Positions 24,906 through 33,052 of a stretch of DNA of 64,000 nt are shown one piece after another (position 1 is the first letter of the stretch; each line of letters starts with the position of its first letter). A program made the position numbers and the translations under genes. The stretch is from assembly GCA_963748485.1 (NCBI GenBank), contig CAVVJF010000010.1, positions 62,001-126,000 of the forward strand, given 5' to 3'. This DNA comes from DASRWT01 sp963748485. GTDB taxonomy: Bacteria > Methylomirabilota > Methylomirabilia > Rokubacteriales > CSP1-6. The notes under the pieces were generated by a model, which was not told where the DNA came from, made no database searches, and saw nothing but the letters and a program-made list of their open reading frames with translations.

Positions 24906-25390
24906 GGCAATGGTGGCGCTGCCGTCGATAACGTCGATGCCAGCGCCATTGAACCCGAGCGAGTGAGTGTTGTCGAACGTAAAGGCCGAGGCCCCTGCGT
25001 TGAAGGTCCAGCCCCCGAGCGTGGTGGCGGTGGCCGAGAACGTAATCGGCTGGGGGTTATTGGTTGTGTTGAAGAATGCGGTGCCCGTCGGCACCGCGGC
25101 CGGGTTCCAGTTAGCGGGGAGATTGAAATCCCGCGACGGGTTGTCCAGCCAGGTTGCATCCTGCTGGGCATGAGCCGGCATCGCTGCGAGCGACGCCATG
25201 AGCGCGGCGCTGATCAAAACAGGCACGCGCATTCGCCGCGCTCCGAGACCCCCGCGCCGCAAGAACTTCCCGACGGCCGTTGCCCTTTTGTGGCCCTGAA
25301 TACCGACAATCCATTTCATGGGGCCTCCCCATTAAGGGTGTGACGGCATCGTAGAAAGAGTCCATCTGGGAGGTCCATCGGACCTTAGAC

Positions 25391-27307
25391 CTATACGGAT
25401 CGGGCGCGCGTCCGGCCAACGTGTTCGCGCACCACCGCGGCCATCTCGGCCACCGTCGGGGTCGCGAGCAAGGCGCCCATGGACACCTCGATGCTGGTGG
25501 TCTCCATCACCAGCGCCGCGACGCGCATTGCGGCGAGTGAGTCGCCGCCCAGGTCGAGGAAGTGGTCGTCGATTCCGACCACCTTCAGGTCGAGCACGCT
25601 CGCCCACAGGGCGGCGAGCATGTTCTCGATCTCGTCGCGCGGCGGCGCGAACGGCACGGCGAGGTCCGGGCGGGCGCGGCCGGGAGGCGGGAGCTGGCCC
25701 CGGTCCACCTTGCCCGACCCCGTTCGAGGCAAAGTGTCGAGGAGCACGAAAGCCTGAGGCACCATGTAGGCGGGAAGAACGTCTGAGAGCGCGCGGCGCA
25801 ACTGCTCCGGCTCGCCACCGGCCGGCGCCACGTAGGCGACAAGCCGCCGCTCGCTGGGCCCGCTGCCGTGGGCGACGACGGCGGCCTCCCGCACGCCGTC
25901 CAGCTCGAGAAGGGCGGCCTCCACGGCGTTGATGGGCACCTGGTATCCGCGAATCTTCACCTGGAAGTCGATACGGCCGAGATGGACGAGGCAGCCGTCA
26001 GCGAGCCGTCGGCCCAAATCCCCCGTGAGGCTGAGCCGCTCGCCGGCGGCGCCCACCGGTGCGAGCCGGGCCGCGGTCAGCTCGGGCTGACGCCAGTAGC
26101 CGGCCGCCACGTGACGACCCTGCACGGCGATCTGCCCGGCCTCGGCCGGATCGGCATCCTGCCCGTCCTCGCGAAGGATCCGGACGCGCTTGCCTGCCAC
26201 CGCGTACCCGAGCGGCACCACGGCATCGGGCAGGGGAGTCGCGCGATCCATGAACAAGTAGGTCACGCGCCCCGCCTCCGTGGAAGCGAGACCGGCCACC
26301 ATCGTGGCGTGCGGGAAGAGGGTCCGGCCGGCCTCGATGTCCTGCCGGTAGATCGTGTCCCCGCCGATCACGACGATCCGCGCATCCGGGAACACCCCGC
26401 GGTCGGAGCGCTGCAGGAGCTGCCGAACGACGATGCGCGCGTGGAACGTCGTCAGGCGTGCGGCGCGCGCCCATCCCGCGAACCGGTCGATGCCGTGGGC
26501 GGCCACGTCGAAAGGACACACGCACGAGCCGACCACGAGCGGGCCGAGGAGCGTGAACAGGCTGGCCAGCCAGGCCAGAGACGACGCGCAGGCGACCCGG
26601 TCGACGTCGCTCAATCGGAGTGGGCCCGCCATGAGCGCCGCCTCGGCGAGCAGCGTCCGATGCGTGTGCACCACCCCGCGCGGAGGCCCCGTCGTGCCGG
26701 AGGTGTAGATGATGGTGGCCGGCGCATCCGGGCTGATGTCGCACGGGACGGCCTCGACGCCTCCGGTGTGCCCGATGTCCTCCAGGGGCAGCACGCGCCG
26801 GCTCCCGCCGGCCAGCTGCCGCGCGGCGCCGAGGTGCCCCGCGTCGGCCAGGATCACGTCGACGTCTGCGTCGTCGACGAGCCGCTGCTGGCCAGCCGGC
26901 GACAGGGAGCGATCGAGTACGACGAAGACGCGTCCGGCCTCGAGCGCACCCAGCACCGCCACGACCGCGTGCGAGTCGAGCGCTGAGAGAATGGCGACGG
27001 CGCCGCTTCCAGGTCGGGCTTCGCCAGGTCTGGTCGGGCTGCGCCCGTCCCCCCCGACGATCGCACTCGCGACGCGCCGGGCCTCCGCGCCGAGCTGCTC
27101 GTAGGTCAGCGAGCCCGCCGGATCCAGGACGGCAACACGGTCCGGGTGACGCGTCGCCACGGCGCGGAGTCGCGCGGGTACGGAGAGCTCCGCCCGCAGC
27201 CCGTCGAAGGGTTCCCAGGCGCCAGTCGGGTGTCGGCACCGCTCGCGGATCTCCTGCTGGGACGCAGGCAAGCACTCGGCGTCGAGCCGGTCATCGGCAG
27301 AAGGCAC
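25391..27307 (-). CDS. free-standing NRPS-like adenylation-carrier (A-PCP) protein
   Basis: A 638-residue didomain enzyme that activates a carboxylic acid with ATP and loads it on its own phosphopantetheine arm. Starts at GTG 27307 after an N-terminal signature CRHPTGAWEPF. Core motifs: YTSGTTGPPRG (A3), GLASTEAG (A5), LTGDLGRR (A7), GRIDFQVKIRGYQ (A8), TGSGKVDRG with the catalytic Lys (A10), then the carrier motif LGGDSLAAMRV. The usual A4 region reads SLAWLASLF and lacks the Asp that binds alpha-amino groups, so a non-alpha-amino acid is possible. No condensation or thioesterase domain. It is last in an operon with an arginase-like gene, 64 bases upstream. A paralogue lies at 56993-58906. 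Confidence 0.88.
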   Translation of the reverse strand: MPSADDRLDAECLPASQQEIRERCRHPTGAWEPFDGLRAELSVPARLRAVATRHPDRVAVLDPAGSLTYEQLGAEARRVASAIVGGDGRSPTRPGEARPGSGAVAILSALDSHAVVAVLGALEAGRVFVVLDRSLSPAGQQRLVDDADVDVILADAGHLGAARQLAGGSRRVLPLEDIGHTGGVEAVPCDISPDAPATIIYTSGTTGPPRGVVHTHRTLLAEAALMAGPLRLSDVDRVACASSLAWLASLFTLLGPLVVGSCVCPFDVAAHGIDRFAGWARAARLTTFHARIVVRQLLQRSDRGVFPDARIVVIGGDTIYRQDIEAGRTLFPHATMVAGLASTEAGRVTYLFMDRATPLPDAVVPLGYAVAGKRVRILREDGQDADPAEAGQIAVQGRHVAAGYWRQPELTAARLAPVGAAGERLSLTGDLGRRLADGCLVHLGRIDFQVKIRGYQVPINAVEAALLELDGVREAAVVAHGSGPSERRLVAYVAPAGGEPEQLRRALSDVLPAYMVPQAFVLLDTLPRTGSGKVDRGQLPPPGRARPDLAVPFAPPRDEIENMLAALWASVLDLKVVGIDDHFLDLGGDSLAAMRVAALVMETTSIEVSMGALLATPTVAEMAAVVREHVGRTRARSV

Positions 27308-27371
27308 GCGCTCACCATAGCGCGTGAATCGGTCACGGAGCAATGCTCGCCCCAGCGAACGAGCGCGCGTC

Positions 27372-28250
27372 CTACCGCAGTCCCGCGACCAGACACGAGA
27401 CCAACCCGCGCGCGATTGACCCATCTGCGTCCATCGCAGGATTGAAAATGCCGACGTTCATCCCCACCGCCTGACGCGTTGCCGTCAATACGCGCAAGGT
27501 TGCGCTCAACTCGTCCCAACTCAACCCGCCCGCTAAGCGGTACTCCACGGCCGGCATCACAGCATCGTCCAAAACATCGGCATCGACGTGGATCCAGAAC
27601 CCTTCAACGTCGTTCCGCTGCAGGAGTGCGGCGGCTTGCTCGGCGGCAACGGCGACTCCTCGCTCACGCACGTCGTCAAGCTCGAACGCGTGGATCACGG
27701 TGTCCCGGATGTCCTGACTGCCGTACTCTCGTTGTTGCTCGGCGTCGCGGAAGGCGAACGCTACGACGTCTTCATCACGCACGAGCGGTTTGAGTCCGTC
27801 AATGTCAGTCAGCACGGCGGGACCTCTGCCGGAGACAATCGCCAAATCCATCGAAGCAACTTCACCATTGGGCTCTGCTTCCGGCTGGTAAAAGTCGGCG
27901 TGACCGTCGATAAAGAACAGCCCGTACCTCCCGGCCCGTCTGAGCGCGAGCATGATGCCGATGATGTTGCTGCAGTCGCCGCCGAGCACGAGCGGGAATT
28001 TACCCTGCTGCAACACGCCGGCGACCATTGCGGCAAGCCGCAATGCATAAGCCCTGAGCGTATCGGGATTAAGGATGAGCGTCTCGGGGTCTCGCCGCGG
28101 GTTATACGGCAGCGGTTCGACTCGTCCGGCGTACTCGGCGTTCAGTCCCGCCAGCAGGCCGGCCGCCTTGAGTGCCTCGGGCAGACGCTCGACGCCGTTC
28201 GGCCTGAGACCGAGGATGGAAGGGGCATCGATGACGGCAAAGTGTGACAT
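27372..28250 (-). CDS. arginase/agmatinase-superfamily protein
   Basis: Ureohydrolase-fold protein (292 residues). Manganese-site motifs are recognisable: GGDCS near residue 94 (His of GGDHS replaced by Cys), IDGHADFY near residue 117, and HVDADVLDD near residue 225 (usual DxDxxDP altered at the end). Members with GGDC exist in the family and their substrates are not known, so a true arginase role is not assured. A very good ribosome-binding site (GGAGGAGG) precedes the ATG. It lies between the MFS gene (28 bases upstream) and the A-PCP gene. Confidence 0.8.
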   Translation of the reverse strand: MSHFAVIDAPSILGLRPNGVERLPEALKAAGLLAGLNAEYAGRVEPLPYNPRRDPETLILNPDTLRAYALRLAAMVAGVLQQGKFPLVLGGDCSNIIGIMLALRRAGRYGLFFIDGHADFYQPEAEPNGEVASMDLAIVSGRGPAVLTDIDGLKPLVRDEDVVAFAFRDAEQQREYGSQDIRDTVIHAFELDDVRERGVAVAAEQAAALLQRNDVEGFWIHVDADVLDDAVMPAVEYRLAGGLSWDELSATLRVLTATRQAVGMNVGIFNPAMDADGSIARGLVSCLVAGLR

Positions 28251-28278
28251 GTTGCCTCCTCCTCCGGTTACGTCTTGG

Positions 28279-29670
28279 CTAACACGCGGTCAGAAGACGC
28301 GGGGCGTGACGGGCGCCCGGCTCGGCCTCGGGGTCGGTGACGATGGCGCAGAGGGCCGCCGCGACGGCCAACGAGAGGCCGCCGATGACGACGACGGTAA
28401 GCCGGTTGTCGCCGCCCACGAGCAGCACGAGCGCGCTCTGGTCGGTGAGCAGGTGTTCCATGATCGTGCCGAACCCGAGCGCGGCCACGATCTCCGGGAT
28501 GACAATGAAGAAGTTGAAGATACCCATATAGATGCCGGTCTTCCCGGCGGGAAGGGCGCCGGCCAGGATCGCGTACGGCATGGAGAGGGTGCTGGCCCAG
28601 GCCACGCCCACGCCGACCATGGGCAAGAGCAGCAGGTACTTGTCGTGGATGACGGCTACCGAGAGCAGGCCGATGGCCCCCATCAGCAGGCACATGCTGT
28701 GGGTGAGGCGGCGGCCCAGCCGCCCGGCCACAGCGGGCAGCGCGAAGGAGAAGCCGAAGCACACCGCCGAGTACATGGCGAAGCAATTGCCCGCCCAGGC
28801 GATGCCCTGCTCGTAGGCCGGCGTGCCGGGCGTGCCGCCGAAGATGTTCCGGGCCACCGCCACCCCGAAGTAGAGCCACATGCAGAAGAAGCCCAGCCAG
28901 GTGAAGATCTGCACCCAGGCCAGGCGTCGCATGGTCAGCGGCATGGCCAGCACGTCGTGGAAGATCTCGCTGACGGCGGCGCCGATGCCGGCCTTCTCGG
29001 CCTTCATCCGCCGGAAGGCCTCCAGGTCCTCCGGCGGATGCTCTCGGGTCGTGAAGACGGTCCAGAGCACCGCCGCCAGGAAAGCGAACGCGCCCAGGTA
29101 GAAGGCCACTCTCACCCCGAACGGAATGGTCGTCCCTGGCGTTCCGCCGTCACTGCCGGCAGGGAAGAGGGCGTAGAGCAGCCAGGGAAGCATCGAGGCG
29201 ATGACCGCTCCCAGCCCGATGAAGAGCGCCTGCATCGCGTAGCCGCGCGTGCGCTGCTCGGGCGGGAGCAGGTCGGCGACGAAGGCGCGGAAGGGCTCCA
29301 TGCTGATGTTGATGGACGCGTCCATCACCCACAGCAGCCCCGCCGCCATCCAGAGCGTGCCCGAGTTGGGCATGGCGATCAGCGCGAAGGAGGCGAGCAG
29401 CGCGCCGGTGAGGAAGTAGGGGCGGCGCCGGCCCAGGCGGTTCCAGGTGCGGTCGCTCATGTGGCCGATGACGGGCTGCACGAGCAGCCCCGTCAGCGGG
29501 GCCGCGAGCCACAGGATGGGGATCTGGTGCGCGTCGGCGCCGAGGTACTCGTAGATCGCGCTCATGTTGGCCATCTGCAGCGCCCAGCCGAACTGGATGC
29601 CCAGGAAGCCGAAGCTCATGTTCCAGATCTGCCAGAAGCTCAGATGCGGTCGCGGGCCCTCTCCGGTCAT
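28279..29670 (-). CDS. MFS transporter, SLC45/sugar:proton symporter type
   Basis: Twelve-helix inner-membrane permease (463 residues). The opening FGFLGIQFGWALQMANMSAIYEYLGA and the MSDRTWNRLGRRRPYF loop are characteristic of the SLC45/GPH-like family that imports sucrose, maltose or related disaccharides with protons. It starts 18 bases after the GH13 gene, so it probably imports the product or substrate of that secreted enzyme. The end overlaps no other gene; 28 bases separate it from the arginase-like gene. Confidence 0.85.
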   Translation of the reverse strand: MTGEGPRPHLSFWQIWNMSFGFLGIQFGWALQMANMSAIYEYLGADAHQIPILWLAAPLTGLLVQPVIGHMSDRTWNRLGRRRPYFLTGALLASFALIAMPNSGTLWMAAGLLWVMDASINISMEPFRAFVADLLPPEQRTRGYAMQALFIGLGAVIASMLPWLLYALFPAGSDGGTPGTTIPFGVRVAFYLGAFAFLAAVLWTVFTTREHPPEDLEAFRRMKAEKAGIGAAVSEIFHDVLAMPLTMRRLAWVQIFTWLGFFCMWLYFGVAVARNIFGGTPGTPAYEQGIAWAGNCFAMYSAVCFGFSFALPAVAGRLGRRLTHSMCLLMGAIGLLSVAVIHDKYLLLLPMVGVGVAWASTLSMPYAILAGALPAGKTGIYMGIFNFFIVIPEIVAALGFGTIMEHLLTDQSALVLLVGGDNRLTVVVIGGLSLAVAAALCAIVTDPEAEPGARHAPRLLTAC

Positions 29671-29688
29671 CTCGGATCCTCCGCGGGA

Positions 29689-31902
29689 CTACTTGATGAG
29701 CAGAACCTGCCCCTCGTGCGGACCGAGCGCGAGCGGCAGCTCGCCGCGCGGGCCCAGCGTGCCGAGCGACTTCTCCGCGAGCAGGTCGGCGACCGCACCG
29801 CCCGGCGGAGCGGTCTTCAGCATCACAGCCTCCCGGACGGCCGCGAGGCCGAAATTGACGGCGGTGACCTGGGTGCCCGTGCCGCCTGGAAGTCGGTGGA
29901 CCATGACGAGCAAACCCGGGGCCCGCACGGCCGGCAGCTCAACCTGCTCGGCCTCGTTGATGCGGTATTGCGCGCGCACGCGCAGCATCTTTCGGAGCTC
30001 GGAGGCGAACGAGTCCGGGCGCTTGAGCTGCTCGGGAAGCGGCCCGTAGAGGGTCTGGGCCCGCGGCAGATCGCTGCTGGACTTCGCCACGCCGGAGTGC
30101 TTGCCCAGCAGGTCATAAGCGCCCCGGTTGATCCAGCGCGTGTCGCCCTCGGCGATCATGGGCTTCACGGACTCGCCCGGCAGCGTCAGGGCGCCCACCA
30201 GATCCCAGCCGGAGAGGGCGAAGACGCCCGGTTGCATGGCGTTGTACAGGGCCAGGAGCAGATGCGCGCGCTGGATGTCCCGCCGCTGCGCCTCGGTGAG
30301 ATGGCGGATGTCGCGGATGCCGAGGGCGGCGGCGGCCACGGTGGCGGTGGTGCAGGAGACGCCGTTGGCGGCTTTGAGATTGTAGGGGGCCGCCGGACCC
30401 AGCAGGCGGCCGTGCATCTCGGCCCGGATCGTCTCGCGCAGCGCGCTGCCCTTGACCGGCTTTCCGCGGAAGGTGAACGTGGTGTCCTTGTGCCGTGTCC
30501 AGAAGTGCACCAGCTCGAGCGTGAGCTCGTCGTGGTTCTGGAGCGCGTGGATGAGGGCGGCCGGGTCGACCTGGTAGGCGCGCTGCAGACCGAGCATGAG
30601 ACGGAGGAACTCGGCGTCGCCGGTGACAAGCGCGTGCTGGTAAGCCGGGCGGGTGACGAAATCGTAGGAGAGATCCGCGCCCCCCTGGGACATCGCCTGG
30701 ATGTCTTCGAGCGTGAGGTTGAGCTCCTGGAAGGTGAAGCCTCCGAGCTTGCGCACCAGGCCGGCGATGAGCTGATTGGCGGTGACCGAGAGCGGATGGC
30801 CCTCGGACCAGGCGGGGCCGCTGCTCGGGCCGACCTCGATGCCGAGGAAGCCATTGGCGTCCAGGCGCAGGATGCGCTCGCCCAGGGTCGCCAGCGAGTG
30901 GATGGCGTCTCCCGCCACCAGCCGCGGCGCTGCGAAGGTGGGGTCGAGCCAGTTGAAGCTGGGCTGCCCCTCCTTGAAGTAGTGCAGGTACACCCAGCGG
31001 CGGCTCTTGCCGTCGGCGCCGACGACCGCGTCGGTGGCCGACCAGTCCGTCTCCTTGACACCCGGCTCGTAGAAGATGGTGCGCGGGAGCTGTCCGACGA
31101 TGTAGCCGCGCGCCTTGAGGGCGTCCACCGTCGCGGGCCCGAGGTTGATCGAATCCTTGCCGGCCGGCACTGCGGGGAGCAGGCTCCAGTCTGCCGGTCG
31201 GATCTCCACCAGGTGGTAGAGGCCCGGGTAGTCGCGGTAGCCCCGCTCGGCGAGACGGAAGTCGGCGCCCTTGCCGCTATGGCCGGGGATGACATCGCCG
31301 ATGACCACGGCACCGTTGTCGCGTGCGTGCCGGACCATCGCCCGGTACTGCTCCTCGGTGCCGAAGGCCGGGTCGATCTCGGCGCTGATGCGGTCGAAGT
31401 TACCGTCCACGGTGGGCGTGTACTCGCGCCCGCGGATGCCGCCGGCACGCTTCATGGGGCCGGTGTGCATGCCGCCGATGCCGATGGCGTGGAAGGCGCG
31501 CCAGAGCTCCGGGTCGCCCAGGCTCTCCAGCACCGACTCACCCGGCCCCGTGATCTGAGACGGCGGGTACGCGGTGAACCACACCGAGGCCAGCGCGGAG
31601 GCCGTGCGCGGCTGCGGCATGGCGTAGGGATGCTGCCAGATCTGTCCCTCGCCCGAGTAGCGCCGCGCAGCGAGCTCCGCCTGGTGGAGCATCGAGCGCT
31701 CTACGAGCCACCGGATGTAGGTCTCGCCGGAGGCGACTTCCGGCGCTTCCGCGGTCGGCGCCGCGGGAGCGGGCACGGTGCTGGGGGCCGGGGCGGGCCT
31801 GGATGTGAGCGTCGACTGGCACGCGGGCCCCAGCGCTCCGAGGAGCGCGGCCAGGATGAGGAGGACGCCGCGCAGGCGGGTCGTGGCTGCGGCTGCCATC
31901 AT
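29689..31902 (-). CDS. exported GH13 alpha-amylase-type enzyme (trehalose synthase/maltogenic amylase-like)
   Basis: Exported glycoside hydrolase or transglucosidase (737 residues) acting on alpha-glucans or maltose/trehalose. N-terminal hydrophobic segment (VLLILAALLGALGPAC, possibly a lipobox Cys) and a Pro/Ala linker precede the TIM barrel. The four GH13 regions are intact: GDVIPGHSG (I), LRLDANGFLGIE with the nucleophile Asp (II), FQELNLTLED with the acid/base Glu (III), and QNHDELTLE (IV). Context with a disaccharide-type permease supports sugar uptake. First gene of a four-gene minus-strand operon. The exact bond specificity is not decided. Confidence 0.85.
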   Translation of the reverse strand: MMAAAATTRLRGVLLILAALLGALGPACQSTLTSRPAPAPSTVPAPAAPTAEAPEVASGETYIRWLVERSMLHQAELAARRYSGEGQIWQHPYAMPQPRTASALASVWFTAYPPSQITGPGESVLESLGDPELWRAFHAIGIGGMHTGPMKRAGGIRGREYTPTVDGNFDRISAEIDPAFGTEEQYRAMVRHARDNGAVVIGDVIPGHSGKGADFRLAERGYRDYPGLYHLVEIRPADWSLLPAVPAGKDSINLGPATVDALKARGYIVGQLPRTIFYEPGVKETDWSATDAVVGADGKSRRWVYLHYFKEGQPSFNWLDPTFAAPRLVAGDAIHSLATLGERILRLDANGFLGIEVGPSSGPAWSEGHPLSVTANQLIAGLVRKLGGFTFQELNLTLEDIQAMSQGGADLSYDFVTRPAYQHALVTGDAEFLRLMLGLQRAYQVDPAALIHALQNHDELTLELVHFWTRHKDTTFTFRGKPVKGSALRETIRAEMHGRLLGPAAPYNLKAANGVSCTTATVAAAALGIRDIRHLTEAQRRDIQRAHLLLALYNAMQPGVFALSGWDLVGALTLPGESVKPMIAEGDTRWINRGAYDLLGKHSGVAKSSSDLPRAQTLYGPLPEQLKRPDSFASELRKMLRVRAQYRINEAEQVELPAVRAPGLLVMVHRLPGGTGTQVTAVNFGLAAVREAVMLKTAPPGGAVADLLAEKSLGTLGPRGELPLALGPHEGQVLLIK

Positions 31903-32045
31903 CGAGCACGAGAACAGAAGCGGCCCTGGCCGTCAAGGCGGGCCTCAGAAGTATGGCGGGCGCGCTAAGCGGTCCGCTTAGGGCCCGCCCGATACCCTCT
32001 TGTACTGCGCTGATCTTTAGTCGAGATCCTTCACGGTCCGCTCGC

Positions 32046-32260
32046 GGCGCGGGTCACCCGATTCACCCGATGCAGGAACGCATTGCTGGCGCGCAAGACG
32101 AGGGACTTGTCGTCGCTCCCCTTGTCGTAGCGCCGCAATGATGACGCCATCGCGGTGCTGCCACTGAAAGGTCTCTGCTCCCGACCTGGCGGGGGGCCAT
32201 ACTTGGCAGTGAAGGCGCGGAAGACCGTGTCCTACGTCGGGGTCGAAGACAGGTCTGCCT
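32046..32260 (-). pseudogene. fragment of the secreted protein gene found at 45625-46146
   Basis: About 200 bases closely matching the 3' part of the gene at 45.6 kb (shared words ETFQWQHRDG/ETFLWQHRDG and KGSDDKSLVL/KGSDAKSLVL), but with several frameshifts. The 5' part is missing. It joins directly to a truncated response-regulator start at 32300-32404. Confidence 0.75.
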
Positions 32261-32299
32261 CCCGATCGATGGTCGGCCATCCCATTTCGGTCTCCCTCT

Positions 32300-32404
32300 C
32301 GCTGTGGACGCGAACGTCTCGACTCGGAAGCCAACCGAGGTCAGGAGGTTCCTGACCGACCGGCGCAGTGATTCGTCGTCGTCCACGATCGAGACCAGCC
32401 GCAT
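32300..32404 (-). pseudogene. truncated FixJ/NarL-type response regulator (receiver start only)
   Basis: ATG at 32404 begins MRLVSIVDDDESLRRSVRNLL and GFRVETFAS, the first 34 residues of a FixJ-type receiver with the acidic DDD pocket. The remainder of the receiver and the HTH are absent; unrelated sequence follows. Confidence 0.7.
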
Positions 32405-32546
32405 GTCGTGCTCGCTGACAGTTCGGAGGCTACGGCTTGGGGTGGGCGCGGTCTACCCGACCTTGGTGGGGTCGGTCCCTGCCGGCAAGGGGGGCCGGAC
32501 CTCGGGGAGAACCGTGGGCCGCTTCCTGGGCATCAGAAGAGCAGCG

Positions 32547-33008
32547 ATGCGCCCCCCGCTTCCGCCCTTCGATCGCGCCGCGGCCACCACGAAGGTTCGG
32601 CTCGCCGAGGACGCCTGGAACACGCGCGATCCGGAAAAGGTCGCGACCGCCTACACCCCGAAGAGCGTATGGCGCAATCGGTCGGAGTTCCTCTCCGGCC
32701 GCAAGGCGATCGTTCAGTTCCTCACGCGGAAGTGGGCCCGGGAGCTGGACTATCGACTCAGCAAGGAGCTATGGGCGTTTCACGAGAACCGGATCGCCGT
32801 CCGATTCGCCTACGAGTGGCGCGACGACAGTGTGCACTGGTTCCGCTCGTACGGGAACGAGAACTGGGAGTTCGACGGGAACGGTCTCATGGCTCGGCGG
32901 ATTGCGAGTATCAACAATCTGCCGATCCACGAGGTGGATCGAAAGTATCGGTGGCCTCTGGGTCGCCGTCCCGACGATCATCCGGGCCTCTCCGATCTCG
33001 ATCTGTGA
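32547..33008 (+). CDS. DUF1348 / NTF2-like protein
   Basis: Soluble 153-residue NTF2-fold protein of the DUF1348 family: RLAEDAWNTRDPEKVATAYTPKS, then TRKWARELDYRLSKELWAFHENRIAVRFAYEW, and GNENWEFDGNGLMARRIASINN. No function is assigned to this conserved family; some members are induced by stress. ATG at 32547 is chosen because the homologous part starts there (PPLPPF). It lies 44 bases before the pyruvate oxidase-type gene and may be co-transcribed. Confidence 0.85.
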   Translation: MRPPLPPFDRAAATTKVRLAEDAWNTRDPEKVATAYTPKSVWRNRSEFLSGRKAIVQFLTRKWARELDYRLSKELWAFHENRIAVRFAYEWRDDSVHWFRSYGNENWEFDGNGLMARRIASINNLPIHEVDRKYRWPLGRRPDDHPGLSDLDL

Positions 33009-33052
33009 GCCGAACGCACCTTCAACCGGGGATCCGGCAGCGGAGGCACATC

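Larger units (their letters stand above)
21450..25319 (-). pseudogene. autotransporter with passenger repeats, broken by at least three frameshifts
   Basis: Type V secreted surface protein. From ATG at 25319 an extended signal peptide (about 50 residues, ending AMPAHAQ) leads to a passenger of FNNxSTAGxATITNN-type short repeats and then four 96-residue beta-helix units (TYTGATTVNAGTL, FTVASGGTLDLNGF, GAGELTAGGNNLST). The passenger frame stops at 22530 in ...IVAAGPL; the barrel continues in another frame as YEYQLFQGG at about 22540. Sense shifts again near 21993 (THLGP to NWYVDAV) and near 21810 (QHVEF to SDQAQDP), and ends in a typical barrel-terminal RVTW. All domains are present, so loss is by indels, not deletion. 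Confidence 0.8.

Noticed and set aside
28075..31968. Very long plus-strand open frame (about 1,300 codons)
   Set aside because: It lies opposite three well-supported minus-strand genes, is Arg/Gly/Ala/His-rich without domains, and is a product of GC-rich antisense reading.
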